This document shows positions 25,871 to 34,722 of a stretch of 64,000 nt of DNA, one piece after another. Within the stretch, counting starts at the first letter, position 1, and every line of letters begins with the position of its first letter. The DNA comes from Salicibibacter cibarius (GTDB lineage: Bacteria > Bacillota > Bacilli > Bacillales > Marinococcaceae): contig NZ_CP054705.1 in the NCBI RefSeq assembly GCF_016495725.1, positions 2,108,001 to 2,172,000 on the forward strand. Direction: 5' to 3'. Below the pieces are notes generated by a model. It had not been told where the DNA came from, did no database searches, and saw nothing but the letters and a program-made list of their open reading frames with translations. Made by a program: the position numbers and the translations under genes.

Positions 25871-27142
25871 ATGATGACACGAAAGGAAATGACCACGAGT
25901 CCGTTACAAATTGAAGATGTAATCATTGCTTACCAAACGTTAAAAGATATTGTGAAACACACCCCGTTGCAAAAGGACGAGGTTTTATCCGAACGGTATG
26001 ATGCGAATATCTATTTAAAGCGCGAGGACCAGCAGCTTGTTCGCTCATTTAAGTTGCGGGGCGCTTATTACCTAATGAAGACTCTATCCGATGAACAAAC
26101 GGAAAATGGCGTCGTGTGCGCAAGCGCCGGCAATCACGCGCAAGGAGTCGCTTATGCTTGCCGGGCGCTGAAAGTTCCGGGGAGAATTTTCATGCCGACA
26201 ACGACCCCGCGCCAAAAGAGAGATCAGGTTAAACAATTCGGCAAAGACTATATTGAAGTCGTCATCACCGGCGATACGTTTGATGATTCTTACGCAGAAG
26301 CAATTCACTACCAAGAAGCAAATGATATGGCGTTTATCCATCCCTTCGACAACGAGAAAACGATCGCCGGACAAGGAACGGTCGGGATGGAGATTATGAA
26401 TGACATCGATGAAAACATCGATTATTTGTTTTCTTCCATTGGTGGAGGAGGGCTGATCTCAGGCCTAAGCACCTATGTTAAATCGATTAGCCCCGGTACG
26501 AAAATTATTGGTGTTGAGCCGGGAGGCGCGCCTTCCATGAAAAATTCCCTCGCGAAGAATGAAGTCGTCGCCTTACAGGAAATGGACAAATTTGTGGACG
26601 GCGCAGCCGTAAAGCAAGTTGGAAATATCACGTATGAGATTTGCCGCAGATTCGTCGATGATATTGTCCTCGCTCCGGAAGGGAAAATTTGCACGACGAT
26701 CCTGGAATTGTACAATCAACACGCCATTGTTGCCGAGCCGGCAGGAGCAATGCCAATCTCTGCGTTGGATTTTTACAAAGACGAGATCAAAGGCAAAACG
26801 GTCGTTTGCGTTGTCAGTGGCGGGAACAATGATATTGGCAGAATGGCGGAAATGCGGGAACGTTCCATGGTATACGAGGGCCTTCAACATTACTTCATTG
26901 TTAATTTCCCACAACGGGCAGGCGCATTGCGGGAATTTTTGAATGATGTATTAGGGCCCGATGATGATATTACCCGTTTTGATTACACGAAAAAGAACAA
27001 TAAATCAATTGCTCCTGCACTCGTCGGCATCGAATTGGCTGATGCGAATGATTACCCGGTTTTGATGGAACGGATGCGGGCGGAAGGTTTTATTGTCGAT
27101 AAAATCTCTGCGGACGATAACATGTTCAATTTTGTTTTGTAG
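25871..27142 (+). CDS. ilvA: Threonine deaminase (biosynthetic threonine ammonia-lyase)
   Basis: 423 aa, the short Bacillus form. The PLP lysine lies in RSFKLRGAYY, then SAGNHAQGVAYACR and the GGGGLISG phosphate loop. A single C-terminal ACT-like domain (FIVNFPQRAGALREFL) gives isoleucine feedback. It makes 2-oxobutyrate, the first step of isoleucine synthesis. ATG 25871 has AAAGGCGG 6 nt upstream and gives a family-length protein; the frame stays open back to 25709 without a ribosome binding site. No T-box was recognisable upstream. Confidence 0.93.
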   Translation: MMTRKEMTTSPLQIEDVIIAYQTLKDIVKHTPLQKDEVLSERYDANIYLKREDQQLVRSFKLRGAYYLMKTLSDEQTENGVVCASAGNHAQGVAYACRALKVPGRIFMPTTTPRQKRDQVKQFGKDYIEVVITGDTFDDSYAEAIHYQEANDMAFIHPFDNEKTIAGQGTVGMEIMNDIDENIDYLFSSIGGGGLISGLSTYVKSISPGTKIIGVEPGGAPSMKNSLAKNEVVALQEMDKFVDGAAVKQVGNITYEICRRFVDDIVLAPEGKICTTILELYNQHAIVAEPAGAMPISALDFYKDEIKGKTVVCVVSGGNNDIGRMAEMRERSMVYEGLQHYFIVNFPQRAGALREFLNDVLGPDDDITRFDYTKKNNKSIAPALVGIELADANDYPVLMERMRAEGFIVDKISADDNMFNFVL

Positions 27143-27155
27143 GAGGAGGGAAGAA

Positions 27156-27908
27156 ATGATCGTAAGAGACGCAGGAAAGCATTTGGCGTGTATTCATCAA
27201 GACGAACACGCGCGCTTAAGCGGTGCTCTATTTCGACAATGGGGAGACCCATTGCTTGAGCAAAAAGGGTGGAAGGAAAGTTTGCACACAGCGATTGCCG
27301 AACATGACCGGGCATGGATCTCGCTGGACACGCATCCGATATGGAACGAGGCCGAAGGAAGGCCTTATGATTTCACCGATTATCCCGAGCGCGAAAAAAT
27401 CGCCGCCTATCAAACGGGAATCAATGAAACGGAAATGATGGACGAATGGGCGGGACTGCTCGTAAGCCGCCATTTGCATTCCTTTTTTGCCCGGATCAAT
27501 ACAGATGCTGCAGAAGCGTTTAAAGCGGAGGAACAAGGCCGATGGGAACGCTTGCGGAGGGCAGAGGAAAGCGAAGATGAAAAAACAGCCCTTTCAATTT
27601 TGAAAATGTGCGATGAACTTTCGCTGTTTGCCTGCATGAATCAACCGGGAGCCCGGAAGGAAGATGAAGTTACCTGGTTTCAAAACGGGTTCTCGATGCA
27701 CTTTGGTTTCTTGAATCATCAAACGGTCATCCCCTCTTGGAAAAATGACGAAGAAATTGAGCTAACCCCTGCCCCCCTCCGTGCTGAAGTGCAATTCCCA
27801 TTAAAACTCCGGCGAGTTGCCAAGGAAAGTATTTGGGAGCATGGATGGAAAAGCGCGTATGACCGCACGCCGGTATCCACGCAGGTCGTCACGTACTTAG
27901 TGAAATGA
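27156..27908 (+). CDS. DUF3891 family protein
   Basis: 250 aa. Conserved pattern: HQDEHARLSGALFRQWGDP near the N terminus, IAEHDRAWISLDTHP, GRPYDFTDYP, and VSRHLHSFF, with several His and Asp that could bind metal. Function unknown. GGAGGAGGG lies 5 nt before ATG 27156, directly after the ilvA stop, so it is probably co-transcribed with ilvA. Confidence 0.8.
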   Translation: MIVRDAGKHLACIHQDEHARLSGALFRQWGDPLLEQKGWKESLHTAIAEHDRAWISLDTHPIWNEAEGRPYDFTDYPEREKIAAYQTGINETEMMDEWAGLLVSRHLHSFFARINTDAAEAFKAEEQGRWERLRRAEESEDEKTALSILKMCDELSLFACMNQPGARKEDEVTWFQNGFSMHFGFLNHQTVIPSWKNDEEIELTPAPLRAEVQFPLKLRRVAKESIWEHGWKSAYDRTPVSTQVVTYLVK

Positions 27909-27954
27909 GGGCAACATGGGGGCACGGCGACTTAAACAAGGGTGTCAATCGTGA

Positions 27955-28050
27955 TTCGGTCACCATGACGGATTCATGAACGCTTCATCGCGACTGTATC
28001 ATGCTAGTTTCCATCAATTCGGACGTCATCATTGTGACCATGGTGCCATC
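27955..28050. repeat. Decayed copies of the array B hairpin
   Basis: CGGTCACCATGA at 27957 and CGGACGTCATCA at 28020 resemble the left arm of array B, with partial inverses downstream. Spacing is 63 bp, not 52, so an insertion or independent decay is needed. Confidence 0.4.
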
Positions 28051-28141
28051 AACATCCGTACTTAACGGTATGGGTGTTTGTTTTATTTGTTGGGCCGCCA
28101 GTCATCATGTAAAATGAAGGTGGCATGCACGGAGAGGAAAG

Positions 28142-28465
28142 GTGTGGCATTTGTTACAAGAAATAAGCGCGTCCGAATGGAAAAAAATTGAACCCCTTCA
28201 TTATACGGGATTGTTAATAACCTCGCCTTTTTGCGCAACATGCACGCTTGCGGAGAAAATGGTTGAAGAGGCGTTGAACTTGGAAAGGCAAACGGACATA
28301 TATAAATTAAACTTGCAACTCGCACCGGACTTTGCGCGCGAGTATAAAATTCAATCCGTACCGATGCTGTTGCTTTTTTATGGAAAAGAGCCTGTCGGAC
28401 GTTTATCGCCGATCAAAAATCCCGCGAATATCATACATTTTCTTGCTACCTATAGAAGCAATTAG
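28142..28465 (+). CDS. Thioredoxin-like protein (YtpP type)
   Basis: 107 aa. Thioredoxin fold with the redox motif FCATC near residue 30 and the cis-proline loop SVPMLLLF. It is probably a cytosolic disulfide reductase. The start GTG 28142 follows GAGAGGAAAG closely. It heads a four-gene run with the next thioredoxin-like gene 14 bp on, CvfC and a sigma 1.1-like gene. Confidence 0.82.
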   Translation: MWHLLQEISASEWKKIEPLHYTGLLITSPFCATCTLAEKMVEEALNLERQTDIYKLNLQLAPDFAREYKIQSVPMLLLFYGKEPVGRLSPIKNPANIIHFLATYRSN

Positions 28466-28479
28466 GAGGGCACAGAAGA

Positions 28480-28926
28480 ATGAAACAAGCACCGGCTTTT
28501 TCCGTATACGACCCATTTAACGAAAAAGAAATCACCAATGAAACATACAGAGGAAAACCCCTTGTATTAACTTTTTGGACATCTTGGTGCCCGGATTCGC
28601 ACCGTGATTTGCAAAAGAAAGAAGTTTTATATGCACAAACCGGCGAAGAAACTTTCGCCATGCTAAACGTCAACGTGACAGGGCGGGAGCGCGCAAATCA
28701 AGCCGGTCAGACGTATGCACGTGCGCACGGGATGAAGATTCCGATGGCCGAAGACGAAGGAACGGATACGTACGAAAGGTATCAGTGCCAAGGGGTGCCT
28801 ACGACTGTCTTTATTACACCGGACGGAAGGGTTGCCGAACAGTTTGGCGACCAAACCCCTTTTGAAGAAATTATGAAACAATTGGCTTCTTTTCTCAACG
28901 AGACTTCCAATACAATAGGAGGCTAA
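28480..28926 (+). CDS. TlpA/ResA-like thioredoxin-fold protein with CPDS site
   Basis: 148 aa. TlpA-like: APAFSVYDPF, KPLVLTFWTSWCPDSHRDL, and the cis-Pro region GVPTTVFITPDG. There is no signal peptide, so it is cytosolic. The usual CxxC is CPDS, so the resolving cysteine is lost; the protein may act by a monothiol mechanism or as a binding protein. AGGAGG precedes ATG 28480. CvfC begins 4 bp after its stop. Confidence 0.82.
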   Translation: MKQAPAFSVYDPFNEKEITNETYRGKPLVLTFWTSWCPDSHRDLQKKEVLYAQTGEETFAMLNVNVTGRERANQAGQTYARAHGMKIPMAEDEGTDTYERYQCQGVPTTVFITPDGRVAEQFGDQTPFEEIMKQLASFLNETSNTIGG

Positions 28927-28930
28927 TAGA

Positions 28931-30082
28931 ATGAAAATTACCGGAATTGAACCAACCCCGAGTCCTAACACGATGAAACTAACGTTAGACGAGCATTTGC
29001 CTGGAGGCAAAAGCGGCAATTACACGAAAGACAACAAAGATGATGCGCCTTTGCAAATTCAACAATTGTTTGAGGTTGAAGGCATTAAAGGCGTCTATCA
29101 TGTCGCTGATTTTATTGCTTTGGAACGGGAACCGAAAGCGAGCTGGGAACAAGTGCTTGCAGAAGCGAGGAAAGTATTCGGTGAAGAAGGCGCCGAGACT
29201 GCCGAAGCATCTGTTGCCGGCAGCGACCATTTCGGTGAAATCCAAATTCAAGTGCAAACATTCAAAAGCATTCCGATGCAAATAAAAGTGTTGACGGCAG
29301 AAGAAGAAAAGCGAGTGGGGTTGCCATCCCGATTCACGGAAGCTGCATTCGCGGCTGCCGGTGAACAGGAAAACATCGTTTTTGAACGGAAGTGGGAAGA
29401 ACGCAGCGCCCGTTACGGAAATGACTTGGAGGCAATTGGTAATGAAGTAGCCGAGGAAATCGCGGCGGCTTATAGCCAGGAAAGGCTCGATCAACTCGTT
29501 CAATGGGGGAACCCCGATAAAGAAGACCCGGCAGAACGCCCACAACCTTTGAAGGTAACGAAAGAAATGCTGCAAGACCCCGACTGGAAAAATCGTTTTG
29601 CAGCTTTGGACCAAATGGATCCCGACGAAGAAGACCTTCCTGTATTGGATATGGCGCTGGATGATCAAAAGCAATCGGTGCGTAGACTTGCCACGACGTT
29701 GATTGGCATGATTGAAACGAAAGCAACGCTCCCTTATCTTTATAAAGCACTCAAAGACAAATCGGTAACCGTGCGGCGCACAGCCGGAGATGCCTTTTCC
29801 GACCTCGGGGATCCGGAAGCGATGGACGCGGTGATTGAAAGTCTGCGAGACAAAAGCAAACTCGTGCGTTGGAGAGCCGCCATGTTTCTTTATGAAGTCG
29901 GGGATGAACGGGCGATTGCTCCTTTAAAGGAAGCGATCGGCGACCCCGAATTTGAAGTTGACATGCAAATGCAGATGGCACTCGAGCGCATTGAAGGCGG
30001 GGAAGAAGCAAAGGGATCCATATGGAAACAAATGACGGAATCGGTTCGAGCCGATCGAAAAGAAAAGGATGGACTGCAATGA
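28931..30082 (+). CDS. ypgR: Conserved virulence factor C family protein (YpgR/CvfC)
   Basis: 383 aa. An N-terminal Nfu_N domain (KITGIEPTPSPNTMKLTLDE, then FEVEGIKGVYHVADFI) is joined to a C-terminal HEAT-repeat region (LGDPEAMDAVIESLRDKSK, VGDERAIAPLKEAIGDPEF). CvfC of Staphylococcus aureus affects virulence gene expression; biochemical function is unknown, with a link to Fe-S or thiol chemistry suggested by the Nfu domain and the two thioredoxin-like genes upstream. The stop overlaps the next start by 4 bp (ATGA). Confidence 0.88.
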   Translation: MKITGIEPTPSPNTMKLTLDEHLPGGKSGNYTKDNKDDAPLQIQQLFEVEGIKGVYHVADFIALEREPKASWEQVLAEARKVFGEEGAETAEASVAGSDHFGEIQIQVQTFKSIPMQIKVLTAEEEKRVGLPSRFTEAAFAAAGEQENIVFERKWEERSARYGNDLEAIGNEVAEEIAAAYSQERLDQLVQWGNPDKEDPAERPQPLKVTKEMLQDPDWKNRFAALDQMDPDEEDLPVLDMALDDQKQSVRRLATTLIGMIETKATLPYLYKALKDKSVTVRRTAGDAFSDLGDPEAMDAVIESLRDKSKLVRWRAAMFLYEVGDERAIAPLKEAIGDPEFEVDMQMQMALERIEGGEEAKGSIWKQMTESVRADRKEKDGLQ

Positions 30083-30291
30083 CCAGGGAAGAACTCATAC
30101 AAACGTTGGAGTCAAAAGGATTGGACGAAGTTTTGGAGCTGATCGAGGAAGCAGATAACGGGGAAATGGATGAGCTTGAACTTCTTCCTTCTTTGGGATT
30201 GTTACAAGATCAACAATTAAACGACGCCGTCCTTGAGTACCTTAAGGGCAAAGGGGTCACCATTGTAGATGCCGACGAAACGGATGGGTAG
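30079..30291 (+). CDS. Small acidic protein resembling sigma-70 region 1.1
   Basis: 70 aa, very acidic. The C-terminal half LLQDQQLNDAVLEYLKGKGV followed by TIVDADETDG follows the region 1.1 pattern LDSDQIDELYEYLEDQGIDVV of housekeeping sigma factors, which blocks free sigma from DNA. ATG 30079 overlaps the CvfC stop by 4 bp. No DNA-binding region is present. Homology is inferred from pattern only; a different helical domain is possible. Confidence 0.6.
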   Translation: MTREELIQTLESKGLDEVLELIEEADNGEMDELELLPSLGLLQDQQLNDAVLEYLKGKGVTIVDADETDG

Positions 30292-30359
30292 GTTCTAAGC
30301 CAATGTGCGGCAATAAAAATTCTTTCCCATGGCCGATCGCAGTCTGTGATATGCCACCG

Positions 30360-30482
30360 CCGCCAAGCGCGAATTGTCCCTTTCAGAGTAGGAATTTCCT
30401 CTTTAGAGGTACAATTAAGCGTGAATCGTCCCATTCAGGATAGGAATATCCTCTTTAAAGGTACAACCAATCGCGCAAAAGG
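30360..30482. repeat. Array C: two to three 52-bp hairpin repeats
   Basis: GCGAATTGTCCC at 30369, GTGAATCGTCCC at 30421 and GCGCAAAAGGGA at 30473 are spaced exactly 52 bp. Joining units, AAAGGTACAATT - AAGCGCG - AATTGTCCCTTT would form 12-bp arms with one mismatch, a 7-nt loop and a roughly 21-nt spacer; the second unit has extra mismatches. A second inner inverted repeat AGGAA/TTCCT lies in the spacer. It fills the gap before ydbS. Confidence 0.7.
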
Positions 30483-30575
30483 GAGAACTTCTGAGACTGA
30501 CCACTCGATTTGCTAAGCATGTGTGACACATGTGCAACGTGTTATTTGAAGCAGCTTAAAAAGGAGCTAACATTA

Positions 30576-31055
30576 ATGAGGGAAGCACCTGCAAACCGTC
30601 TTTCCAAAAAAGCACTCCCCGTTTGGCGGATTACCGGGTTTTTGGAAAGCTTGTTTTATTTAATTTTCCCGGTTGGATACGGAATCGTTTCGGTTTTGTT
30701 TGATTGGCCGTTATGGATTTTATACGTGTTGATTCTGATGTGGATTGCCGTTGCTTTATTGCAAAGCCTGCTCGTGCCGGCGATTCGTTGGCGACGATGG
30801 CGTTATGAGGTATATGAAGAAGAAATTGATTTGCAATACGGGGTGTTCATTATTCGCCGGACGCTGATTCCCATGATTCGGGTTCAGCATGTAGATACGG
30901 AACATGGTCCCATTTATCGCCATTATAAACTCGCGGCTGTATCCATATCGACAGCTGCCACTGTTCATCAAATACCGGCGCTCACGGAAGAGACAGCTTC
31001 CAATCTCCGCGATCAAATAGCCGTTTTCGCGCAAACGGCTGATGACGATGAATGA
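30576..31055 (+). CDS. ydbS: PH-domain membrane protein YdbS
   Basis: 159 aa. Two adjacent membrane helices (about 25-70) precede one bacterial PH domain (YEVYEEEIDLQYGVFIIRRT, MIRVQHVDTEHG). It pairs with YdbT; in B. subtilis the pair counters the bacteriocin-like agent of other strains, mechanism unknown. AAAGGAG lies 10 nt before ATG 30576. It overlaps ydbT by 14 bp. Confidence 0.88.
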   Translation: MREAPANRLSKKALPVWRITGFLESLFYLIFPVGYGIVSVLFDWPLWILYVLILMWIAVALLQSLLVPAIRWRRWRYEVYEEEIDLQYGVFIIRRTLIPMIRVQHVDTEHGPIYRHYKLAAVSISTAATVHQIPALTEETASNLRDQIAVFAQTADDDE

Positions 31056-32559
31056 TGGAAAGCGCCTGCATGGCGCCACCGTTGTCATTATGTTGCTCAC
31101 CCGTCTCAAGGATTTTATCATTCCGATCATCTTCGTCTTTTTTGTCGGCGCGACCGGTGGGGGGATTGGACTGTTTGCCATGGTTGCTCTTCCGTTTTTG
31201 TTCATTTTTTCCGCTGTTTACAGTTTATTATATTGGTTGACGTATTGGTACCGCGTTGAGGATCAGGAGCTTCACGTTAAACAAGGGATCTTCGTCAAAA
31301 AGCATCGGTATATCCAACGAAAACGTGTGCAAAGCTTCGATATGTCCGCGGGTATTTTGCAGCGAATGTTCGGTTTGGTGAAAGTTCAAATTGAAACTGC
31401 CGGTGGGGGAAGCGAGCCGGATGTGCATCTGATTGCCCTCGATCGTGCGGAAGCTGAGCGTTTAAGGCAAACGCTCTTGGCAAAGCCGGAAGTTACTGCT
31501 GAAGATGGAGAAGCCCGGCCTGCGGAAATGACGGAAGATGAAGAACCTGAACCGCTTGAGCAGGAGATTGAAGCTTCTTGGGCATTGGGTTTTAAGCATT
31601 TGTTGTTTGCCGGGATGACTTCCGGCGGGGTAGGTCTTGTCCTCTCGGCTGTACTGGCCTTGTTTTCCCAAGTGGATGTATTGTTGCCGGATGCGTTTTA
31701 TGAAACAACCGTCGGTTTTGTCCTGTCATCAACGATCACGTTTTTATTGATCGCCATTTTTCTGATTGCCTTTTTTGCATGGTTGATTTCCATTGTCATC
31801 ACTATCGTGAAATATGGGCAATTTACCGTCGTTAAGCGCGGCAATGATTTGGTGATTTCCCGAGGGTTGTTGGAAAGAAAACAATTAACGTTAAACGTTC
31901 ACCGAATTACGGCCGTGCGCTTTGTAACGGGCATTTTGCGACAACCGTTTGGTTTTACGACGATTTATGTGGAAAGCAAAGGAGGCGGACGCGCGGACGA
32001 ACAACAATCAACCATTCTCGTCCCTCTCGTGAACCGGCGAATGGCCAACAGAGTGTTGGGAAAATTTTTGCCGGAATTTGTCGTCGAAGACGAAGTTGGG
32101 ATCAAGCCTTTACCAAGAAGGGCCCTGATTCGTTATATGATTCGCGCGGTCGTTCCGATTTTGGCCGTGGTGGTTCCGTTGAGCTTTTTAATGCCGTCCG
32201 GCGCCTATACATTACTGTTTATTCTTCTCGGGATTTTTCTTGGTTGGTTAAGGCATCGCAATGGCGGATTCAATGTAAGCGGCAATTATCTTATTTTGCA
32301 ATGGCGATTGTTTAATTTGAATCGGGCAGTCATCCCCCGAAAACGCATTCAGGCAGCAGATGTTACGCAGTCGCCGTTGCAAAGATGGCGCAGATTGTCC
32401 ACGTATTCCGTATCCATTTTATCGAGTATGTCCGGAAAAAGCTTTGAAATCCGTGATATCACGGCCGTTAGGGGTGAAGATCTCCTCGCCTGGTATTCAA
32501 AAGAAGGGGACACCCCTGATTTTTCACGGGAAGGGGAAAAAGAAAAATCGTTGATGTGA
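31042..32559 (+). CDS. ydbT: PH-domain membrane protein YdbT
   Basis: 505 aa with three bPH2 domains, each preceded by a pair of membrane helices: VEDQELHVKQGIFVKKHR, VVKRGNDLVISRGLLERKQL and NVSGNYLILQWRLFNLNR. Each ends in the family pattern (I/A)QxxxxxxSPLQR-like (KRIQAADVTQSPLQR). It is the partner of YdbS, whose 3' end it overlaps. ATG 31042 or 31048 may be the start. The insert between the first and second PH domain (about residues 155-185) is very acidic. Confidence 0.88.
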   Translation: MTMNDGKRLHGATVVIMLLTRLKDFIIPIIFVFFVGATGGGIGLFAMVALPFLFIFSAVYSLLYWLTYWYRVEDQELHVKQGIFVKKHRYIQRKRVQSFDMSAGILQRMFGLVKVQIETAGGGSEPDVHLIALDRAEAERLRQTLLAKPEVTAEDGEARPAEMTEDEEPEPLEQEIEASWALGFKHLLFAGMTSGGVGLVLSAVLALFSQVDVLLPDAFYETTVGFVLSSTITFLLIAIFLIAFFAWLISIVITIVKYGQFTVVKRGNDLVISRGLLERKQLTLNVHRITAVRFVTGILRQPFGFTTIYVESKGGGRADEQQSTILVPLVNRRMANRVLGKFLPEFVVEDEVGIKPLPRRALIRYMIRAVVPILAVVVPLSFLMPSGAYTLLFILLGIFLGWLRHRNGGFNVSGNYLILQWRLFNLNRAVIPRKRIQAADVTQSPLQRWRRLSTYSVSILSSMSGKSFEIRDITAVRGEDLLAWYSKEGDTPDFSREGEKEKSLM

Positions 32560-32696
32560 AAAAAGAAATTCGCTTTTTTCTGCGGGGTCTTCCCGCTGCG
32601 CTTTCCCACAGGAGTCTTCGTGTCGCCAGCAAGTTTTATGACCCTCATTATTCACTGATATCAACGATAGATTTTCGTGAAGAGTCGTGATAAAAA

Positions 32697-32733
32697 TTGG
32701 CTTTCGCAAACCGTTGCGAAAGCCAATTTTTCA
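32697..32733. terminator. Bidirectional terminator between ydbT and the telA operon
   Basis: ATTGGCTTTCGCAA/TTGCGAAAGCCAAT, a perfect 14-bp stem with a 4-nt loop, followed by TTTTTCATTTT on plus and preceded by AAAAATT that serves minus. It resembles the GGCTTTTCGCC dispersed hairpin. Confidence 0.85.
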
Positions 32734-33690
32734 TTTTGACGTTTGCATGTTCGTATACGTCATCACTTGTCGTTCATTGTTCTCGGATGTGCATTCAAAA
32801 CGATCGTAAATATAGTCATCGCGATCGCTATGGAGCACCCGTTCAAATCGGTGTTGGATCGTAAGAAACGCATCATTTTTTTGGAATGTCATGAAGTTAA
32901 CGCCTTGAAAATGTTGATCCTCTTCCGATTGCAGCAATTGACGTAACAAGGTGTTGTGGCACTGGACCATATGTTTGCGTTGAAAGCCGTAATAGTGCAA
33001 CAACCGTGCCAATGATTCTTTGGAAGGTGATTCCAATTCATTGAGGAGGATTTGAAAAGGTTCGAACTGTTCTTTGTGAATACGAATCAAGTCTTTCGTT
33101 TGCAGGCGGACTTTTCGGCCTGTGACCGTTTTAAATGTCCACTGGCGATCATGGGCAATTTTGGTCCATTGGTTTTGGGCGGAATCAAACCAGTCCATGT
33201 CAAATGGGCAGCCTTCCAGGAGCATTTTCTCGTTTTGTGATTGTTCTTTTAAAACGACTTCCCCGTGTTCCTCCGTGAGATGAAAATACAAGTATGGGTC
33301 TTCCGACCTCCCTCGTTTATTTCCCAGTTCGAGACGCATGTCTTGTAATTGTTGCTTTTCATTTTCAAGTTCACGGATGGACGTATTTGTTTCTTTTTCC
33401 AATGCCCGAATGGCATATAAAAGGGAAGCGCGAAAAGACCGTGTGAATTTGCCCGAAAAAGGCTTTATTTTTGTGCCGGAGAGCTTTACTTCTTCCCATT
33501 CCCCGTATGGAAGGTGAGAGGCAATGTGTGCATTTTCTATGGAGTGGATGCCTGTCATCCGCACCGTGCCTTGCCATGTTTTGTTGTCCGGGGCATCAAT
33601 AGCCAGTAATTCCCCATAATAAACACAGTCCGGGTGGGCGTTCACCAAAACGGTAGATCCTTTATATTCCATTGCTTCTTTTCGGTTCAT
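32731..33690 (-). CDS. Probable DUF2777 family protein
   Basis: 319 aa. Recognisable start MNRKEAMEYKGSTVLVNA with a beta-rich first domain (GTVRMTGIHSIENA), then a central charged coiled coil (EKETNTSIRELENEKQQLQD) and a helical C terminus. Function unknown; the DUF assignment is from memory. I chose ATG 33690 because GAGGG lies 8 nt upstream. The frame stays open to 33789 and would add 33 residues with four Cys (DCEKCP, FCRS, ICEK), overlapping the next gene; no ribosome binding site supports that. Last gene of the telA operon. Confidence 0.65.
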   Translation of the reverse strand: MNRKEAMEYKGSTVLVNAHPDCVYYGELLAIDAPDNKTWQGTVRMTGIHSIENAHIASHLPYGEWEEVKLSGTKIKPFSGKFTRSFRASLLYAIRALEKETNTSIRELENEKQQLQDMRLELGNKRGRSEDPYLYFHLTEEHGEVVLKEQSQNEKMLLEGCPFDMDWFDSAQNQWTKIAHDRQWTFKTVTGRKVRLQTKDLIRIHKEQFEPFQILLNELESPSKESLARLLHYYGFQRKHMVQCHNTLLRQLLQSEEDQHFQGVNFMTFQKNDAFLTIQHRFERVLHSDRDDYIYDRFECTSENNERQVMTYTNMQTSK

Positions 33691-33769
33691 AGAATACCCT
33701 CGCTTTTCGCAAATAACCTGTTTGCCATTATATAGTGATCGACAAAAATCAGCAATCATAGGGCATTTT

Positions 33770-34705
33770 TCACAGTCTTCCTTTTTCATATGCTTGGTAC
33801 AAACCGAGAGAGGAGACGTGACAATCCATTTTTATTGCTTCCCAGGCAGGGTTATTCTCGTCTAATCCTTTGTATGCGTCTCGCACGGACTGATATAAAC
33901 GCTCGCTTAACGTTCCGCTTCCTCCTTCTTCAGCAGCGACTTCTTTTGTAAGGCTTATCCATTTTTCCAGCCACTCGGAAGTGGATTGGAAAATGTCGGC
34001 GATATTTCCGCTCCCACCGAAATGGCCAAAATAAATCGTCGCCGGTTGTAATGATTCAATCCGTTTCCACGATTCTTTCATGTTTGCTGCATCAAATTGC
34101 GGCGGGGAAGTGGAAGGTAAAACGAGTAGTTTTTCATGACGAAAGCCTCGATAAAGAATCCCGACAGTGTCACCGGTAAAAAGGGCATTCGTGTGTTCGT
34201 CAAGGATGGACATATGGTGGAACGCGTGCCCGGGGGTATCAAAGAAACGCAGCGTGTGGTTCGTTCCAATCTGCAAACGGTCCCCATCTTCACATATGTT
34301 TGTTCGTTCCGCGGGGACAGGGATCACGGGGTCGAACAAATCATGAAAACTGGAGCCATACACGAGTTTTGCCCCTTCGACAAGCTTTTCGGGAGCGACG
34401 AGATGCTTCTTGCCCGAAGGATGGACGTGAACGGTGGCATTGGGAATATCTTTCAGCAATTGCCCGCAGCCGCCGGAATGGTCAAGGTGGATATGGGTGA
34501 CGATAATATGGCGGATATCCGCGAGCGTTTTCCCGAGTTGCTCCAATCCGGCTTTGATTTGCGGATAGGAAAGGCTGGGACCGGTTTCTATGATCGTTAA
34601 TTCTTCGGCGTCGAGGACATAAATGCCGGTGCGCTCCGGCAGATTAAGATCATACCCGTCAATCATATACGTATCCGCATCAAGTTTTTCAACCTTTGCT
34701 TCCAT
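33770..34705 (-). CDS. Metallo-beta-lactamase fold hydrolase
   Basis: 311 aa. MBL metal motifs: THIHLDHSGG, the distal His in HVHPSGKKHL, HAFHHM after DTPG, FTGDTVG with the bridging Asp, and a late YFGHFGG His. The layout suggests a hydrolase of thioesters, lactones or nucleic acid-like esters; the substrate is unknown. AAAGGGG lies 9 nt before ATG 34705; ATG 34726 overlaps the upstream gene. It is the third gene of the minus-strand operon behind telA. Confidence 0.85.
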   Translation of the reverse strand: MEAKVEKLDADTYMIDGYDLNLPERTGIYVLDAEELTIIETGPSLSYPQIKAGLEQLGKTLADIRHIIVTHIHLDHSGGCGQLLKDIPNATVHVHPSGKKHLVAPEKLVEGAKLVYGSSFHDLFDPVIPVPAERTNICEDGDRLQIGTNHTLRFFDTPGHAFHHMSILDEHTNALFTGDTVGILYRGFRHEKLLVLPSTSPPQFDAANMKESWKRIESLQPATIYFGHFGGSGNIADIFQSTSEWLEKWISLTKEVAAEEGGSGTLSERLYQSVRDAYKGLDENNPAWEAIKMDCHVSSLGLYQAYEKGRL

Positions 34706-34722
34706 GTGAACATGCCCCTTTC

